The notes below the pieces were generated by a model. It saw nothing but the letters and a program-made list of their open reading frames with translations. It was not told where the DNA came from and did no database searches. A stretch of 64,000 nucleotides of DNA, taken from positions 217,591 to 281,590 of the forward strand of contig SIJG01000009.1 of NCBI GenBank assembly GCA_023374025.1, written 5' to 3'. Every line of letters starts with the position of its first letter. The first letter of the stretch is position 1. This document shows positions 1 to 9,543 of the stretch, piece after piece. This DNA is from Heterodera schachtii (lineage: Eukaryota > Nematoda > Chromadorea > Rhabditida > Heteroderidae). A program made the translations under genes and the position numbers.

Positions 1-303
1 TCCGGCAGAGGAAATTCCACAAATGTGCCATTGGCATATAGTTTCGCTCTTGGTCCAATGCCCTTGCGAATTCTGATACGTCTCCAAATTGTCAATTCCA
101 TTGTTTTTCCATCAAAATGCGTGTCCACCAAAATGTCGAAACGGTCGGAAAGCAATGCCATTTTGAGGCCAAGTTGAGCATGGTCAAATGATGGGAGAAT
201 GTCCATCCAAACGTCGCTACAAATCCAACTGAGACATGAAAAAAAATGGTAAAATGAAAAATTTGTAATTTTATTTACGAAAATTCTCTTACCGTTTGTT
301 CAT
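1..303 (-). CDS. F-box-like family protein, 5' part (runs off window)
   Basis: Exons 303-293 (ATG AAC AAA CG, Met-Asn-Lys-Arg split in phase 2) and 228 to the window edge. The second exon follows a TCTCAG acceptor and reads without a break through the conserved block WICSDVWMDILPSFD, then LGLKMALLSDRFD, and ends inside FPLPD. The block looks like an F-box (short Leu/Pro helix followed by a LALLSDRFD-type helix), so an adaptor role in a cullin-type ubiquitin ligase is an inference from family resemblance, not shown. The start is chosen because every intact member in the window begins with the same 11-nt leader exon. The remaining exons lie to the left of the window. No TATA-like box is obvious upstream. 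Confidence 0.75.
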
Positions 304-1454
304 TTTTGCTGCAATTAGTGCCCTTTTTCCAATTGTTTGGTGTCACAAAATGCAGAATATCTAGGTAAATTAAATTGTCTTGCAAATCCTTTAATCAATG
401 AGCGGGGAATGGAAGGGATTGCAAGTCAATGAAGTGGGAAAAAAAAAGAAAATTTGGAAAAACTATCAATTTTGAATTTGGCAAAATACATTAACACAAT
501 GATTTAATTTTGGCTTCCAATTCAAAAAAAATTTTTGTTTTGGACACTTGAAAAAATATATAGTTTTGATTTTGATACATTTTTAAAGGTTGTTTAGGTA
601 ATCAAGTAATTATGATCATTAGGGCTAGGAACTTATGTCAAATGACCTTTTTTTTGCTAACACGAAATCGCCTTAAAATGACTTTTAGGACACAAATGGC
701 CAATGAAAATTTCGAACCCCGGACTCGAACAAAAGTCGAAAACAACTCATTTTCCATAAAAACCAACTTTATTGTCTAAACCGATTAAAATGCATGGAAT
801 GAATAGAAAATAAGGATTCATGGTCATTACAGATATTTGAACCGATTTTGGACAAATAAATAAAGGTGGATTTTGTTTAAAAGTGAGTTTCGACTTTTGT
901 TCGAGTTCGGGTCCGGGGTTCGAAATGGATATCATATTCGTGATCAGCATCCCCGAAAAGCTGAAGGTTCATGTTTTTATCGCAAAATAATAAAGGAAAA
1001 TACGGGACCTCCATTCTTCATGATTGCCGCATTTTGATTTTATTTATTTTTGCTAGTTTTTCATCTTTTTTTTCATTTCTTTGTCGAAATCAGGGCTGTG
1101 CGAAAATCACACAAAAAAATTCTCGTATACGAAAACGAAACGAAAAAACTTTGGCGGACGAAAACGAAAGTCAAAAAGTGCCGAAAATGTAGGACGAAAC
1201 GAAATTTCGTCCAGCCCTGGTCGAAATGGATACGGGATTCGTGGGCAACGATCTGAAAACCATCGGAAGCATCGTTTTGAGCAATTTGAGTTTGCGAAGC
1301 ACAGATTAATTAATATTTATCCAATTTTCAATTCAGCCATAATACAAAAATAAATCAGTCATTTCTCAAATAATCTCTCATCCCAAATAAAATATCATCC
1401 AAACAATGCAATTCATCATAACTCAAATGATCGGTAATTTCCTTAAATGATCAC
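304..1454. other. Intergenic, AT-rich, with short inverted repeats
   Basis: No coding exon recognised. It holds an imperfect inverted repeat (about 703-745 against 885-927, sharing CGAACCCCGGACTCGAACAA-type sequence) and the short hAT-type element at 1091-1219. The sequence around 920-945 belongs to a dispersed motif (TCGAAATGGAT...ATTCGTGATCAGC) that recurs across the window. Confidence 0.6.
1091..1219. mobile_element. hAT-type miniature element, 129 bp
   Basis: Inverted ends CAGGGCTGTGCGAAA and TTTCGTCCAGCCCTG flanked by an exact 8-bp direct repeat GTCGAAAT (1083-1090 and 1220-1227). An 8-bp target duplication with YAGGG ends is the hAT signature. The interior is short repeats of CGAAAACGAAACG type with no coding capacity. 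Confidence 0.8.
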
Positions 1455-1982
1455 TCATTCTTCCGCTGATCTGGGCCCGGGAGTCGAGAACACTTTTTCG
1501 TCGCTTTGATTTGGCGGAAACAGCGGCCTAAATTAAATGAAATTTCAATTTATGAACATTTTCATTGAAAAATAGAGCCCGGAATTATTGAAAAAACCCG
1601 GACCAGCAGCAGTATTTCCTAGATGGACCATTTAATAAAATTCATTAAAATTCTTTTCATGGACGGACCCCTTCGCAAATATTTCGATTTACCCATTCGC
1701 CCCTTTTCATGTGTGCTCTTGGTGGCCCTGCCAAAATTGCTGGGAAATTGTGTACTGTACAGAGGATACTGTCACTGTATTTTATACAAAAGTAAGGCCA
1801 ATTCTTTGCTGCTCACCCAATGCAATTATCATAAAGAGTGAAGTGAACTCCGTTCAAATGGTGCAAATTGTCGTCTTTTTGAATCTCCCCAACATTAATT
1901 GGGCACCGTTTCAACAGCCAAGCACTAAGCAGCAATTCACCACCACCGCGATCTTTCTTCATAAATGTCAGCTTCTCATTGG

Positions 1983-3666
1983 CGCCTCCCTACGATTCGT
2001 CAACTCAACGATTCGTCAACTCGACGATTCGTCAACTCAGCCAAAATGCGACGATTCGTCAACTCAGTCAAAAAACTACGATTCGTCAACTAAGCCAAAA
2101 TGTGACGATTCGTCAACTCATCCAAAATTTATTCAAAAAAGCATTTTGCATAGCTTTTCATAGCGCGTAAAATAATTTTAACACCCATTTAAAGCGACTC
2201 GAATCCCGAACTCGAATTCGGCAAACGATCTATATGTATAAAAATCTATATTTATAAAATAATAATTTATCAACGCATGTAGTAATTTATTTTAGTTTCT
2301 TTTTTAATGCTTTAACAAGCGACTCATAGGCACTTCACTTCTTACATTCAATTCAATTAATTTCAATTTTGTTTTTCAATTTTAACAAATAAATGAAATC
2401 GATTCGTAAACAAATTGAACAACAACTGCGACGAAAAGCACCAAAGCGGTTAGGAGGGCCGTCTGCTGATTACGACGACAGCAGCATTTTTCCTATCCAA
2501 CGCGAGGACGCAGAGCAGACCGAACAACCGAATCCACCACATCTGATGATGATGATAAGGAAAACAGACCTCTAATTGAATTTCAGCGCGGAACAACGGA
2601 GAGGGGGTCATTCTGCATTTGGCATAAAGGTTGGGTGGTTAAATTTTTGAATGGATTTTTGATTTTTTTTGCAGGGTTCCGTTTCACTCGCATCAGAGGG
2701 CAGTGGTTCCGCTGTTCCAACAGGGACTGTGAGGCAACCGCAACATTAATCTGGCACTGACGGCAGTAATGAGAAGGTGAGTCTCATCCTTAAATTTTAG
2801 TCATCAGTGACTTTGAAATAGCAACAATCCGAGCCATGCGTGAGACGTTTCCAGCGGCCCAGTTGACGGGATGTCTGTTCCACATGAGCCAAGCAGTTTT
2901 CAGGAAATGGCGCGAAACGGGCTTGGCGGAATTGTATGCCAACGACGAAGAACAAGGAGAAGGCGCGCGTAACAGTTTCAGGTGAGTGTTGGAGTGAAAA
3001 AAGGCAAACAAAAAGTTCAGTCTTAGAAAGCTGTGTTCGTCGTGGTTTTGCACTCATAGTAAACCATACACCCGATGGTTTGGTTGCATTTTTCAGTTAC
3101 TTCGCGAGGGTTTATGTTGGACTAATCGCACACGAACAAGAAGCCGGCGCCGTCGCTTTTGCTCTGGGCGCTGATCGAGCCGACACAGTTCAATCAGCAA
3201 CAATGCCACTGGGGATGACGAATACAGTCGTGGGAATTCAATCCCGTGATAATCATCATTTTGATTCGTTTTGTTTTTTTGAGTTTTTGTTTAATAAAAT
3301 TTGTTTATGCAAGTTTTCAACTGAATATTTTTAAAGGGACGTGAATTTTATGTATCTTGGTTCTTAATTAGTCTATAAGTGTTACATTTTGTTAAGCGCC
3401 ATGAAAAGCTATGCACAATGCTTTTTGAATAATTTTTGGTTGAGTTGACGAATCGTCGCTTTTTAGCTGAGTTGACGAATCGTCGAGTTGACGAATCGTT
3501 GAATTGACGAATCGTAGTTTTTTGACTGAGTTGACGAATCGTCGCATTTTGGCTGAGTTGACGAATCGTCGAGTTGACGAATCGTTGAGTTGACGAATCG
3601 TATTGTTTTTTGGCTGAGTTGACGAATCGTCGCATTTTGGCTGAGTTGACGAATCGTTGGCGCGCC
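1983..3666 (+). mobile_element. Mutator-like transposon with tandem-repeat inverted ends
   Basis: A 1.68-kb element inside an F-box-like exon. Its ends are inverted arrays of an ACGATTCGTCAACTC-type unit (left about 1996-2125, right about 3435-3660), starting near GGCGCC on the left and GGCGCGCC on the right. TCTCATTGG flanks both sides (1974-1982, 3667-3675); its last GG may belong to the left inverted end, so the duplication is 7-9 bp. The interior carries FLYWCH-like and MULE DDE transposase remnants in sense orientation. Mutator elements normally make 8-11 bp duplications, which fits. A fragment of a related copy lies at 18432-18865. Confidence 0.85.
2393..3333 (+). pseudogene. MULE transposase remnant (FLYWCH finger plus DDE fragment)
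   Basis: From about 2674, after a TTTGCAG acceptor, the frame reads GFRFTRIRGQWFRCSNRDCE, a FLYWCH-type zinc-finger pattern (aromatic-x-Phe, Trp, Cys-x4-Cys). From about 2799, after a TTTTAG acceptor, another frame reads VISDFEIATIRAMRETFP, then LTGCLFHMSQAVFRKW, ending at a GTGAGT donor near 2981. This matches the central MULE transposase block (Asp-Phe-Glu, then Gly-Cys-Leu-Phe-His). A short ORF at 2393-2575 may be an N-terminal exon. An in-frame TAA follows the FLYWCH block and the C-terminal catalytic region is not recognisable, so it is probably inactive. Confidence 0.75.
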
Positions 3667-3772
3667 TCTCATTGGTCCGTTCGTTCACCAATTCAAATGG
3701 TTCAATTGGCGTTGTGTTATAAAAATGAATTTGCGTATTGTAAGCGACAGAAGTGGTGGCACGGAGAAATGT

Positions 3773-4174
3773 CTAAACAAAATTGGTAAAACAAAAACAA
3801 ATTGGTCATCATTAGGGCTGCTAATTTTATGTAAGAAAAATCGCGAATTATGTAAATAAAATATGTATAAAAAATGCTAAAATATGTATGAAATATGTAC
3901 AAAAACCCCCAAATATGTATTAAAATATGTAAATAAAATTTTTTTTAATTGTTATTTTTTGGAAAAAAATTCTTTGTAAAAAGTGAAATAGGCACAAAAT
4001 GCCATATAAATGACAAAAATAGTCTTTAGATATCCAAGTCATTAATAGATTCAACCTCATGCCAAATTTTTGGCTGAATTTTAAAAAAATATTCAAAATA
4101 GAAAACTCTCGCACATTTTGGCGCACTGCAACGCAACTGCACACAATACAAAAAAAAAACCACCCAAAATTGTG
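3773..4174. other. AT-rich intergenic stretch before the Rpt5-like gene
   Basis: Very AT-rich, with repeats of AAATATGTA type and a TAGGGCTGCTAATTTTATG start at about 3813 that resembles the left end of the hAT-type elements. No matching right end or target duplication was found. Nothing coding seen. Confidence 0.5.
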
Positions 4175-4181
4175 TATAAAA
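4175..4181 (+). promoter_or_regulatory. TATA-like box upstream of the Rpt5-like gene
   Basis: TATAAAA followed by GG lies about 60 bp before the ATG at 4241. Similar boxes lie about 90-120 bp before the starts of several other genes in this window. Confidence 0.5.
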
Positions 4182-4240
4182 GGCGCTGTTATGATGCTTT
4201 TTCTCACATTTTTACTAACGGGGCGTAACACAACGAGAAG

Positions 4241-6017
4241 ATGGCGCACCCTGCCGGAGATGTGGTGAGCGATTGGTGCTTTTCATTTTCTTCCGTTTCG
4301 ATGTCATTTCATTTTTTAAATTTTCAGACAGACGCTGAAGGTGTTGGAGATGTCTTCCGCCCAAATTGACGAACGCGTACAACAGCTCGACGAAGAAATT
4401 CGCATCATGAGGGACGAAATGCGCAAAATCGTGTACAACATCAAAACACTGGGGACGAAGACGAAGGAGAACAACAAACAGATGAAGAAAGTGAGAGCAA
4501 ACAAACAAAAGGAGGAACGACAAATTTTGACGAAAACCATTTTCAGTACATGAAAATGCCGTGGCAGGTGGCCAATGTCGTGGAAATTCTGGACCTCGCG
4601 GATGACCAAGCGGAAGGAGTAGAAGAAGGCTCGAGCAGCGACTTGGATGCGCTTCAGAAAAGAGGCGCCGTCATCAAAATATCGAAGGGACTCGTCATGT
4701 TTCTGCCTCGCATTGGTCTCGTCGGCCCAGACGAGCTGAAGCCGGGCGACCTGATCGGCGTCAACGACGACACTTTTCACATCATCGCAAAATTGCCGCC
4801 CCATTTTGACCGACGCGTCAAGGCCATGGAAGTGGTGGAAAAACCGACGGAGACGTACAGCGAAATTGGCGGATGCGAGACGCAAATCAAAGAGTTGAAA
4901 GAGGCAATTGTACGTGTTAAAAAATAAACAATTTTGGATCAAAATTTCCCATTTTCTCATTTTCAGGTGCTTCCAATGACCAAAAAGGAGCTGTTCATAA
5001 AGATTGGCATTCATCCACCGAAGGGCGTGCTCATGTATGGGCCTCCAGGTGTTGTTTTCTCACAAATCAATTCGCATTTTCATTTTGCTGATAGGTGGCG
5101 GCAATTTCTCTCTTTTTTAAGGAACTGGCAAAACATTGCTCGCCCGTGTCGTTGCTTCTCAAACACAGGCCACCTTTCTACGCTTGTCCGGTACTCTGCT
5201 GAACCAAGTGGGCCTCGGCGACGGGGCGAAGATGGTGCAGAACGCATTCGAATTGGCCAAACAGAAGGCGCCGGCCATCATTTTCATTGACGAATTGGAT
5301 GCGATTGGTGCGCGTATTTTTGATTTTGCTTTACTGACATTGTGTTTATTCCTTCTTCAACCCAGGCACGAAACGATTCGACGCCTCTGACACGGGGGAC
5401 CGAGACATTCAGCGGACGATGTTGGAGTTGCTGAACCAACTCGACGGATTCCAACCCAACGACGACATCAAAGTGCGTGGTGGAGCAAGCCAATCAATTC
5501 ACATTCATTTTGTTTGTTTAACGCAGGTCATTGCTGCGACAAATCGTGTTGATGTGCTCGACCCGGCCCTCCTTCGCTCCGGACGTTTTGACCGCAAAAT
5601 CGAATTCCCAGCACCAAATGAGAAGGGCAGGGAACAAATTCTTCGCATTCATTCGCGCCGGATGAACGTCGAGTCGGTGACAGAATTAGGAAATAGTCTA
5701 ATTATTCCTCATTTTCAGCAAAAATGTCAACTTTGTTGAGCTGTCGCGCTGCATTGAGGACTTCAACGGAGCACAATGTCGAGCAGTTTGTGTGGAAGCG
5801 GTGAGCGGATGAACATTTTTTGAGGATATGCATCAGCTTATCTCTTTTTTTTACAGGGAATGGTTGCTCTTCGTCGTGACTCCACCAAAATTCTCCATGA
5901 GGATTTCATGGACGGAATTCTGGAGGTAATTGTAACAATTTGAGAAATTTTGGAGAAAAAAGCCCAAATTTTCAGGTGCAAGGCTTGAAGAAGAATAATC
6001 TGGTGTATTATGGCTGA
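4241..6017 (+). CDS. rpt-5: 26S proteasome regulatory ATPase, Rpt5-like, possibly a divergent paralog
   Basis: AAA+ ATPase of the 19S base, which unfolds substrates into the 20S core. Exons by splice sites and homology: 4241-4264, 4332-4490, 4547-4909, 4967-5048, 5122-5307, 5366-5472, 5527-5676, 5719-5800, 5857-5925, 5976-6017. In order: N-terminal coiled coil ([15 protein letters not shown]), OB domain ([11 protein letters not shown]), Walker A GPPGTGKT, Walker [12 protein letters not shown], arginine-finger region [14 protein letters not shown], and a C-terminus VYYG that keeps the hydrophobic-Tyr-X motif used to dock on the 20S core. It matches Rpt5/PSMC3 rather than other Rpt subunits ([20 protein letters not shown]). 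Two oddities: pore loop 1 reads QVGLGDGAK where Rpt5 normally has an aromatic residue (QMFIGDGAK), and no GT-AG pairing joins the exon ending near 5676 to the exon at 5719 in frame. Confidence 0.85.
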
Positions 6018-6435
6018 TGGGCGTCTTCTCCGGCGGAATTTAAGTGATGTGCCACGGCTGAACATTGCCCAGCAATTTGTGTTGACATTGACCCATTTCC
6101 ATGCGATGCCTTATAACCTCTATTGTACTACATTTCGTATATGTATTTTTGCCACTGTATTTCATGTACAAATGTTACTCGTTTAGTGAATTGTTGTTTG
6201 TGTGTGTTTTTAGTTATATTGTTTATATTATGTGAATATATTTAGGGCTGTAAAATGACAAAATTTTATTCAAAAAGCAAAAAACCAAACCAGAGCAGTA
6301 TTGGCCGACAAAGAAAGGGTAAAACTAATGAATTTTAATCCCGGCCAGGTCCCGGTACTTCCAAATCCCGGACTCTAATTATTAAATGTTTGTAGGTTGC
6401 GACTGTCAAGCGCTTTAAAATCATATCAAGCTTAT
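6018..6435. other. Intergenic between convergent genes
   Basis: 3' flank of the Rpt5-like gene (first about 230 bp, no clear polyadenylation signal) and then dispersed-repeat sequence including a TTTAGGGCTG start near 6241 and a GATCCCGG-type motif. No exon recognised. Confidence 0.4.
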
Positions 6436-6849
6436 TTAATTTGAATGAGAAATAAAAATGTTAGAGCGTTTGGCGCCAAAGTGGCCGGTTCCCCCGCGCA
6501 GTCCCACCGCGGGCAGACCGAGCAGACGGTTCAGACGCATCAACAGGTCGGGCAGCTGAAAGCCGTCCGTTTTGAACACCACCTGGCGACCGTCGTCTGG
6601 TAAAAAACAAGACAAAAATGTGTTATTTAAAACAAATATTCAAAAGTATGCATGAACAACAACTTTAGAAAGGATTATCAAATATTTAAACAATTACAAT
6701 AAATGTTTTTTTTCTGTATGCCGCCTATAGACTTACGGAGGTTGGCAACAAATTGGGGACGACATCCGTCGGAAAGCATCTTCACTTTGACCTGCATTTT
6801 GGGGTTTGTGGCACGCACTTGTGGCAGAGTGAGACGATGCCAAAATTCG
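6436..6849 (-). CDS. Mitochondrial ribosomal protein, mS25-like (3' exons)
   Basis: Two exons are clear. Exon 6849-6737 starts after TTTTCAG with EFWHRLTLPQVRATNP and QVKVKMLSDGCRPQFVANL. Exon 6596-6436 continues DGRQVVFKTDGFQLPDLLMR and NRLLGLPAVGLRGG, with HFGAKRSN near the end and stop TAA at 6438-6436. The order (hydrophobic-Pro-Gln, Asn-Pro, basic strand, Asp-Gly-x-Gln-Val, amphipathic helix ending Leu-Leu-Gly) fits the L51/S25/CI-B8 thioredoxin-like fold and best matches mS25; bL43m or NDUFA2 are alternatives. Coding GC is well above the flanks. The N-terminal exon was not identified; a 29-bp-downstream continuation of the reading frame past 6849 is not supported because of the acceptor. 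Confidence 0.5.
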
Positions 6850-7199
6850 CTGAAAACCAAAAAATATTGAGCAATAAACAAATTTTTTTTTTCTCATTTA
6901 TGATTTTTTTTTCTTTTCTTTGAGAGAAATCCATGCAAAAATCCTAATTGCTGCAGATTTGTCTCTTTTGGATCCGTAATTTGCCGCAATTCTTGAATCA
7001 GGGAAAATTTTCGGCAACAAATCAGACACACAATCAGCTGATTTAAAACTCTGCGCATGACGCGCAGTGTGGTATGCCCAAACGCCTAAACAAATAAATT
7101 TATTTCTGTTTTAATTTGTAATTTAACCCTCCGCTGCTGCTGTTTGACGGTCCAAATCGGATGGTGCTGATGTGCTTGGCATGAAGGCCGTGATTGCCT
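6850..7199. other. Possible 5' part of the mS25-like gene; not resolved
   Basis: The minus strand should hold the missing N-terminal exon(s). An open stretch starting with ATG near 7060 (MRRVLNQLIVCLICC) could be one, but I see no family resemblance and cannot pair its splice sites. Otherwise nothing. Confidence 0.25.
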
Positions 7200-7400
7200 T
7201 TGCAGAATTTGCAGCTTTCGCTGCTTTCTTGTGTTTTCCGTCTTTAAATGGTGAGGAATGGCCGTTTTGCCAGTGGACAACAAAGAAATGTCAAAATTGC
7301 ATGGGATGCAATGCAAAAATTCATCTCCTGCTTTGCTTTTTGTGATCCCCTGAAATTCATTGGCATATTCACTTTTAAAAAGGCGCTTAGGCGGTGCCAT
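7200..7400 (-). pseudogene. BED-type zinc finger fragment (transposon-derived)
   Basis: Minus-strand ORF from the ATG at 7400: MAPPKRLFKSEYANEF, then DEFLHCIPCNFDISLLSTGK and IPHHLKTENT. The Cys-x2-Cys, spacer, His-x5 pattern with a Phe-Asp-Ile-Ser block is typical of BED fingers at the N-terminus of hAT transposases and their domesticated relatives. No transposase core follows, so it is most likely a relic. Its presence fits the many hAT-type non-autonomous elements in the window. Confidence 0.45.
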
Positions 7401-8121
7401 TTGTTAGTATTAGTGCAGGTGCTAAAAACAAAACAAAAAAAGCAATAAATACCAAAATAATTGGCCAAAATTAACAGCACGAAAGAAATTAAAAAGGTAA
7501 AATTGAAAAATATTTGCGTAAACAGTCGCCAATCCAAATTTATAAAGAAATTTGACAAATTTTTCGGTGAATACAACAAATCATAACAAATTTTGTTCAC
7601 TACCTCCAATCAGGACAAATCTGACAAATCAGGACATTTTTATTTTGTCAGATTTGGACCCTCCAAATCAGGACAAATCTGATAAATCAGGACAGATCGC
7701 AACCCTGCTTTTTAGCCAACTTTTCGCAATTTTTCGTGACTTAAATTCCCAGCCCTGATTGATTGGTTGGCTTATTTTCTTCGAATATAAATACATATGA
7801 TTATTTATACGGTTTTATATGCCTTATTTGCAACACTACAATCAGTGAATGTTTTTTTTGGCCATGCTAATGAGCTATTATTTACATATTTTTTCGTTTT
7901 TTCAATTTCTTTAATATATATTTTGTGCTTTTTTTGGCTCCCTATCATTTCGTCACAGAGAAAAATTTTTAAAAAATTTGTTTGGCATATTATCAAAACA
8001 GCATAATAAATTTCAATTATAGGGAAAGTTAATCTCCTTCAAAAGTTTTTGCCTATAACTTTTATTTGTCATCCAAATCAACAACAATCTGTTATCATTC
8101 GAAGCTTAGATGTTTATAAGT
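7401..8121. repeat. AT-rich region with short repeats and an F-box-like 3'-UTR remnant
   Basis: Contains short repeats of TCAGGACAAATCTGA type (7608-7702), probably the right end of a decayed element (ending CAGCCCTG near 7758). About 7778-7815 (CTTCGAATATAAATACATATG...TTTATACGGTTT) matches the 3' flank of the F-box-like tail at 17325-17355, so it is probably a remnant of a lost member. Nothing coding seen. Confidence 0.45.
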
Positions 8122-8386
8122 AGGGCTGTGACTTTTAGGTTTTAACTATTTTTTTTGCTCAATTGTTTTGAAGAATGGAGCTCAAAAAACGCATTTCTGC
8201 GTTGAAATTTTTCGATTCTGATGTAACTATTGGTCACTAGAAATCACTATTTTGGCGTTTCGTCACTAAAATAGTTAAAAGTCACTATTTTGGCGTTTTG
8301 TCACTATTTTTTCACTATTTTGGCATTTTTGCTCACTATTTTAGTTAACTATTTCGAGATTTTTGGTCACTAAAAGTCACAGCCCT
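8122..8386. mobile_element. hAT-type miniature element
   Basis: Perfect inverted ends TAGGGCTGTGACTTTTAG and CTAAAAGTCACAGCCCTA (including the flanking T and A at 8121 and 8387), bounded by an 8-bp direct repeat TTTATAAG on both sides. The interior is built from TCACTATTTTGGCGTTT-type short repeats with no ORF. Confidence 0.85.
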
Positions 8387-8439
8387 ATTTATAAGCTATT
8401 TCTAAGATATTGCTTTGCGATTATACAATTGTTAAAAGA

Positions 8440-9203
8440 CGTGCTGAGCCGATCCACAAAAAAACTCAGTGTGGGCGATCCACAAAAAAACTCAGTGTGG
8501 GCGATCCACAAAAAACTCAGTGATCGATTGGTCATTTTCAGGAAGCCGATCGCACCATTTTCGGGGCACAAAAAGCGCCTGATCCGGAATCCGGATCAGC
8601 CCGGTTAAGAACAATTTTTTGTTCAGTTTTTCAAGGGCTATCTCCCAGGCCGGGTCCGGTCCTTGATCCATTCACTTGGAGCCCGTTAGAGGTCGGGCAC
8701 CTCTGCCGGAGGGCCCTCAGCTTCGCCCCCGACCCTGCTGATGGCCAACCCAAATTAAGCGTGCCGGTACCAGCGGCTTTTTTGTACAGCTCGATGAGCT
8801 CTACAAAACCATATCAATGGCGTCCGGTTGTGTCTACTACTGATGTAGAAAATTGGCGAGGAATTTTTTTTATTTTTTCAATTTTTCGCATCACTTCTCA
8901 CCAATTTTCTCCATTTGTAGTGGACACAGCCGGACGCCATTGATACCGTTTTGTAGAGCTCATCGAGCTGTACAAAAAAGCCGCTGGTACCGGCACGAAA
9001 AAATTGTTCTTAACGGGGCCGGTCCGGGTTCCGGATCAGGCACTTTTGATGCCCCGAAAGTGGATCGATAGGCTTTCGGAAAATGACCAATCGATCACTG
9101 AGTTTTTTGTGGATCGCCCACACTGAGTTTTTTTGTGGATCGCCCACACTGAGTTTTTTTGTGGATCGCCCCACTGAGTTTTTTTGTGGATCGACCTAGC
9201 ACC
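8440..9203. mobile_element. Foldback element with tandem-repeat inverted arms, 764 bp
   Basis: An exact 9-bp direct repeat GTTAAAAGA (8431-8439, 9204-9212) flanks ends CGTGCTGAGCCGATCC and (reverse strand) GGTGCTAGGTCGATCC. Each arm starts with three or four copies of a 25-nt unit (GATCCACAAAAAAACTCAGT plus GTGGGC), then a unique arm, and the inner arms (8758-8848 against 8918-8997) pair again around a small loop. About 120 bp in the left arm (8640-8757) has no partner on the right. No transposase. Structure and duplication length resemble Drosophila Foldback elements or Mutator-derived foldbacks. Confidence 0.85.
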
Positions 9204-9212
9204 GTTAAAAGA

Positions 9213-9543
9213 TATATCATTAAAATTGCCAGAAAAATTAAAAATTTCTGAAATTTTTTTAAACTTTGCTAGACAATCTTTTTGTTTTGTTTTTTGTAAC
9301 CGTGGGGGTCCAACTGACGGTTCCTGGACTGAGATGTCTAAAAAGTCATAGTTTTTTTTTGTTGTTATTTAATGATTTCATCATTTCTTGTTTTTGTTGC
9401 ATATAATTATTGTTTTTGTGTTCTTTTGCTCTTTCATTTTTCATATTTGTCTCTATTTTATTTTAAGTTAACACAGTTTTTTGTCTTTTGTGACACACAA
9501 ATCAATTGACGGAAAACGACAAAGTGAGCTAATTGCAGCAAAA
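9213..9543. other. Upstream region of an F-box-like gene
   Basis: T-rich on the plus strand, with no TATA-like box of the type seen upstream of three other family members. Nothing else recognised. Confidence 0.4.

Larger units (their letters stand above)
1455..3772 (-). pseudogene. F-box-like family pseudogene split by a Mutator-like element
   Basis: Only the last two exons survive. The C-terminal exon begins at 3772 (after TTTAG) with FLRATTSVAYN and PIEPFELVNERTNE, is cut at 3667, and resumes at 1982 with NEKLTFMKK, then WLLKRCPI and DNCIG, ending at a GT donor after 1817. The tail exon is 1527-1455 (PLFPPNQSDEKVFSTPGP, stop TGA). The interruption is exactly the 1983-3666 element, with TCTCATTGG on both sides. 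Exons 1-3 are absent upstream. Both halves still read openly, so the insertion looks fairly recent or the exon decays slowly. Confidence 0.8.

Noticed and set aside
3392..3691. Open frames rich in DSSTQ and RFVNS
   Set aside because: They translate the ACGATTCGTCAACTC array of the Mutator-like element (also at 1979-2170 and 18392-18708).
4316..5014. 232-codon minus-strand ORF
   Set aside because: Antisense shadow of the Rpt5-like exons.
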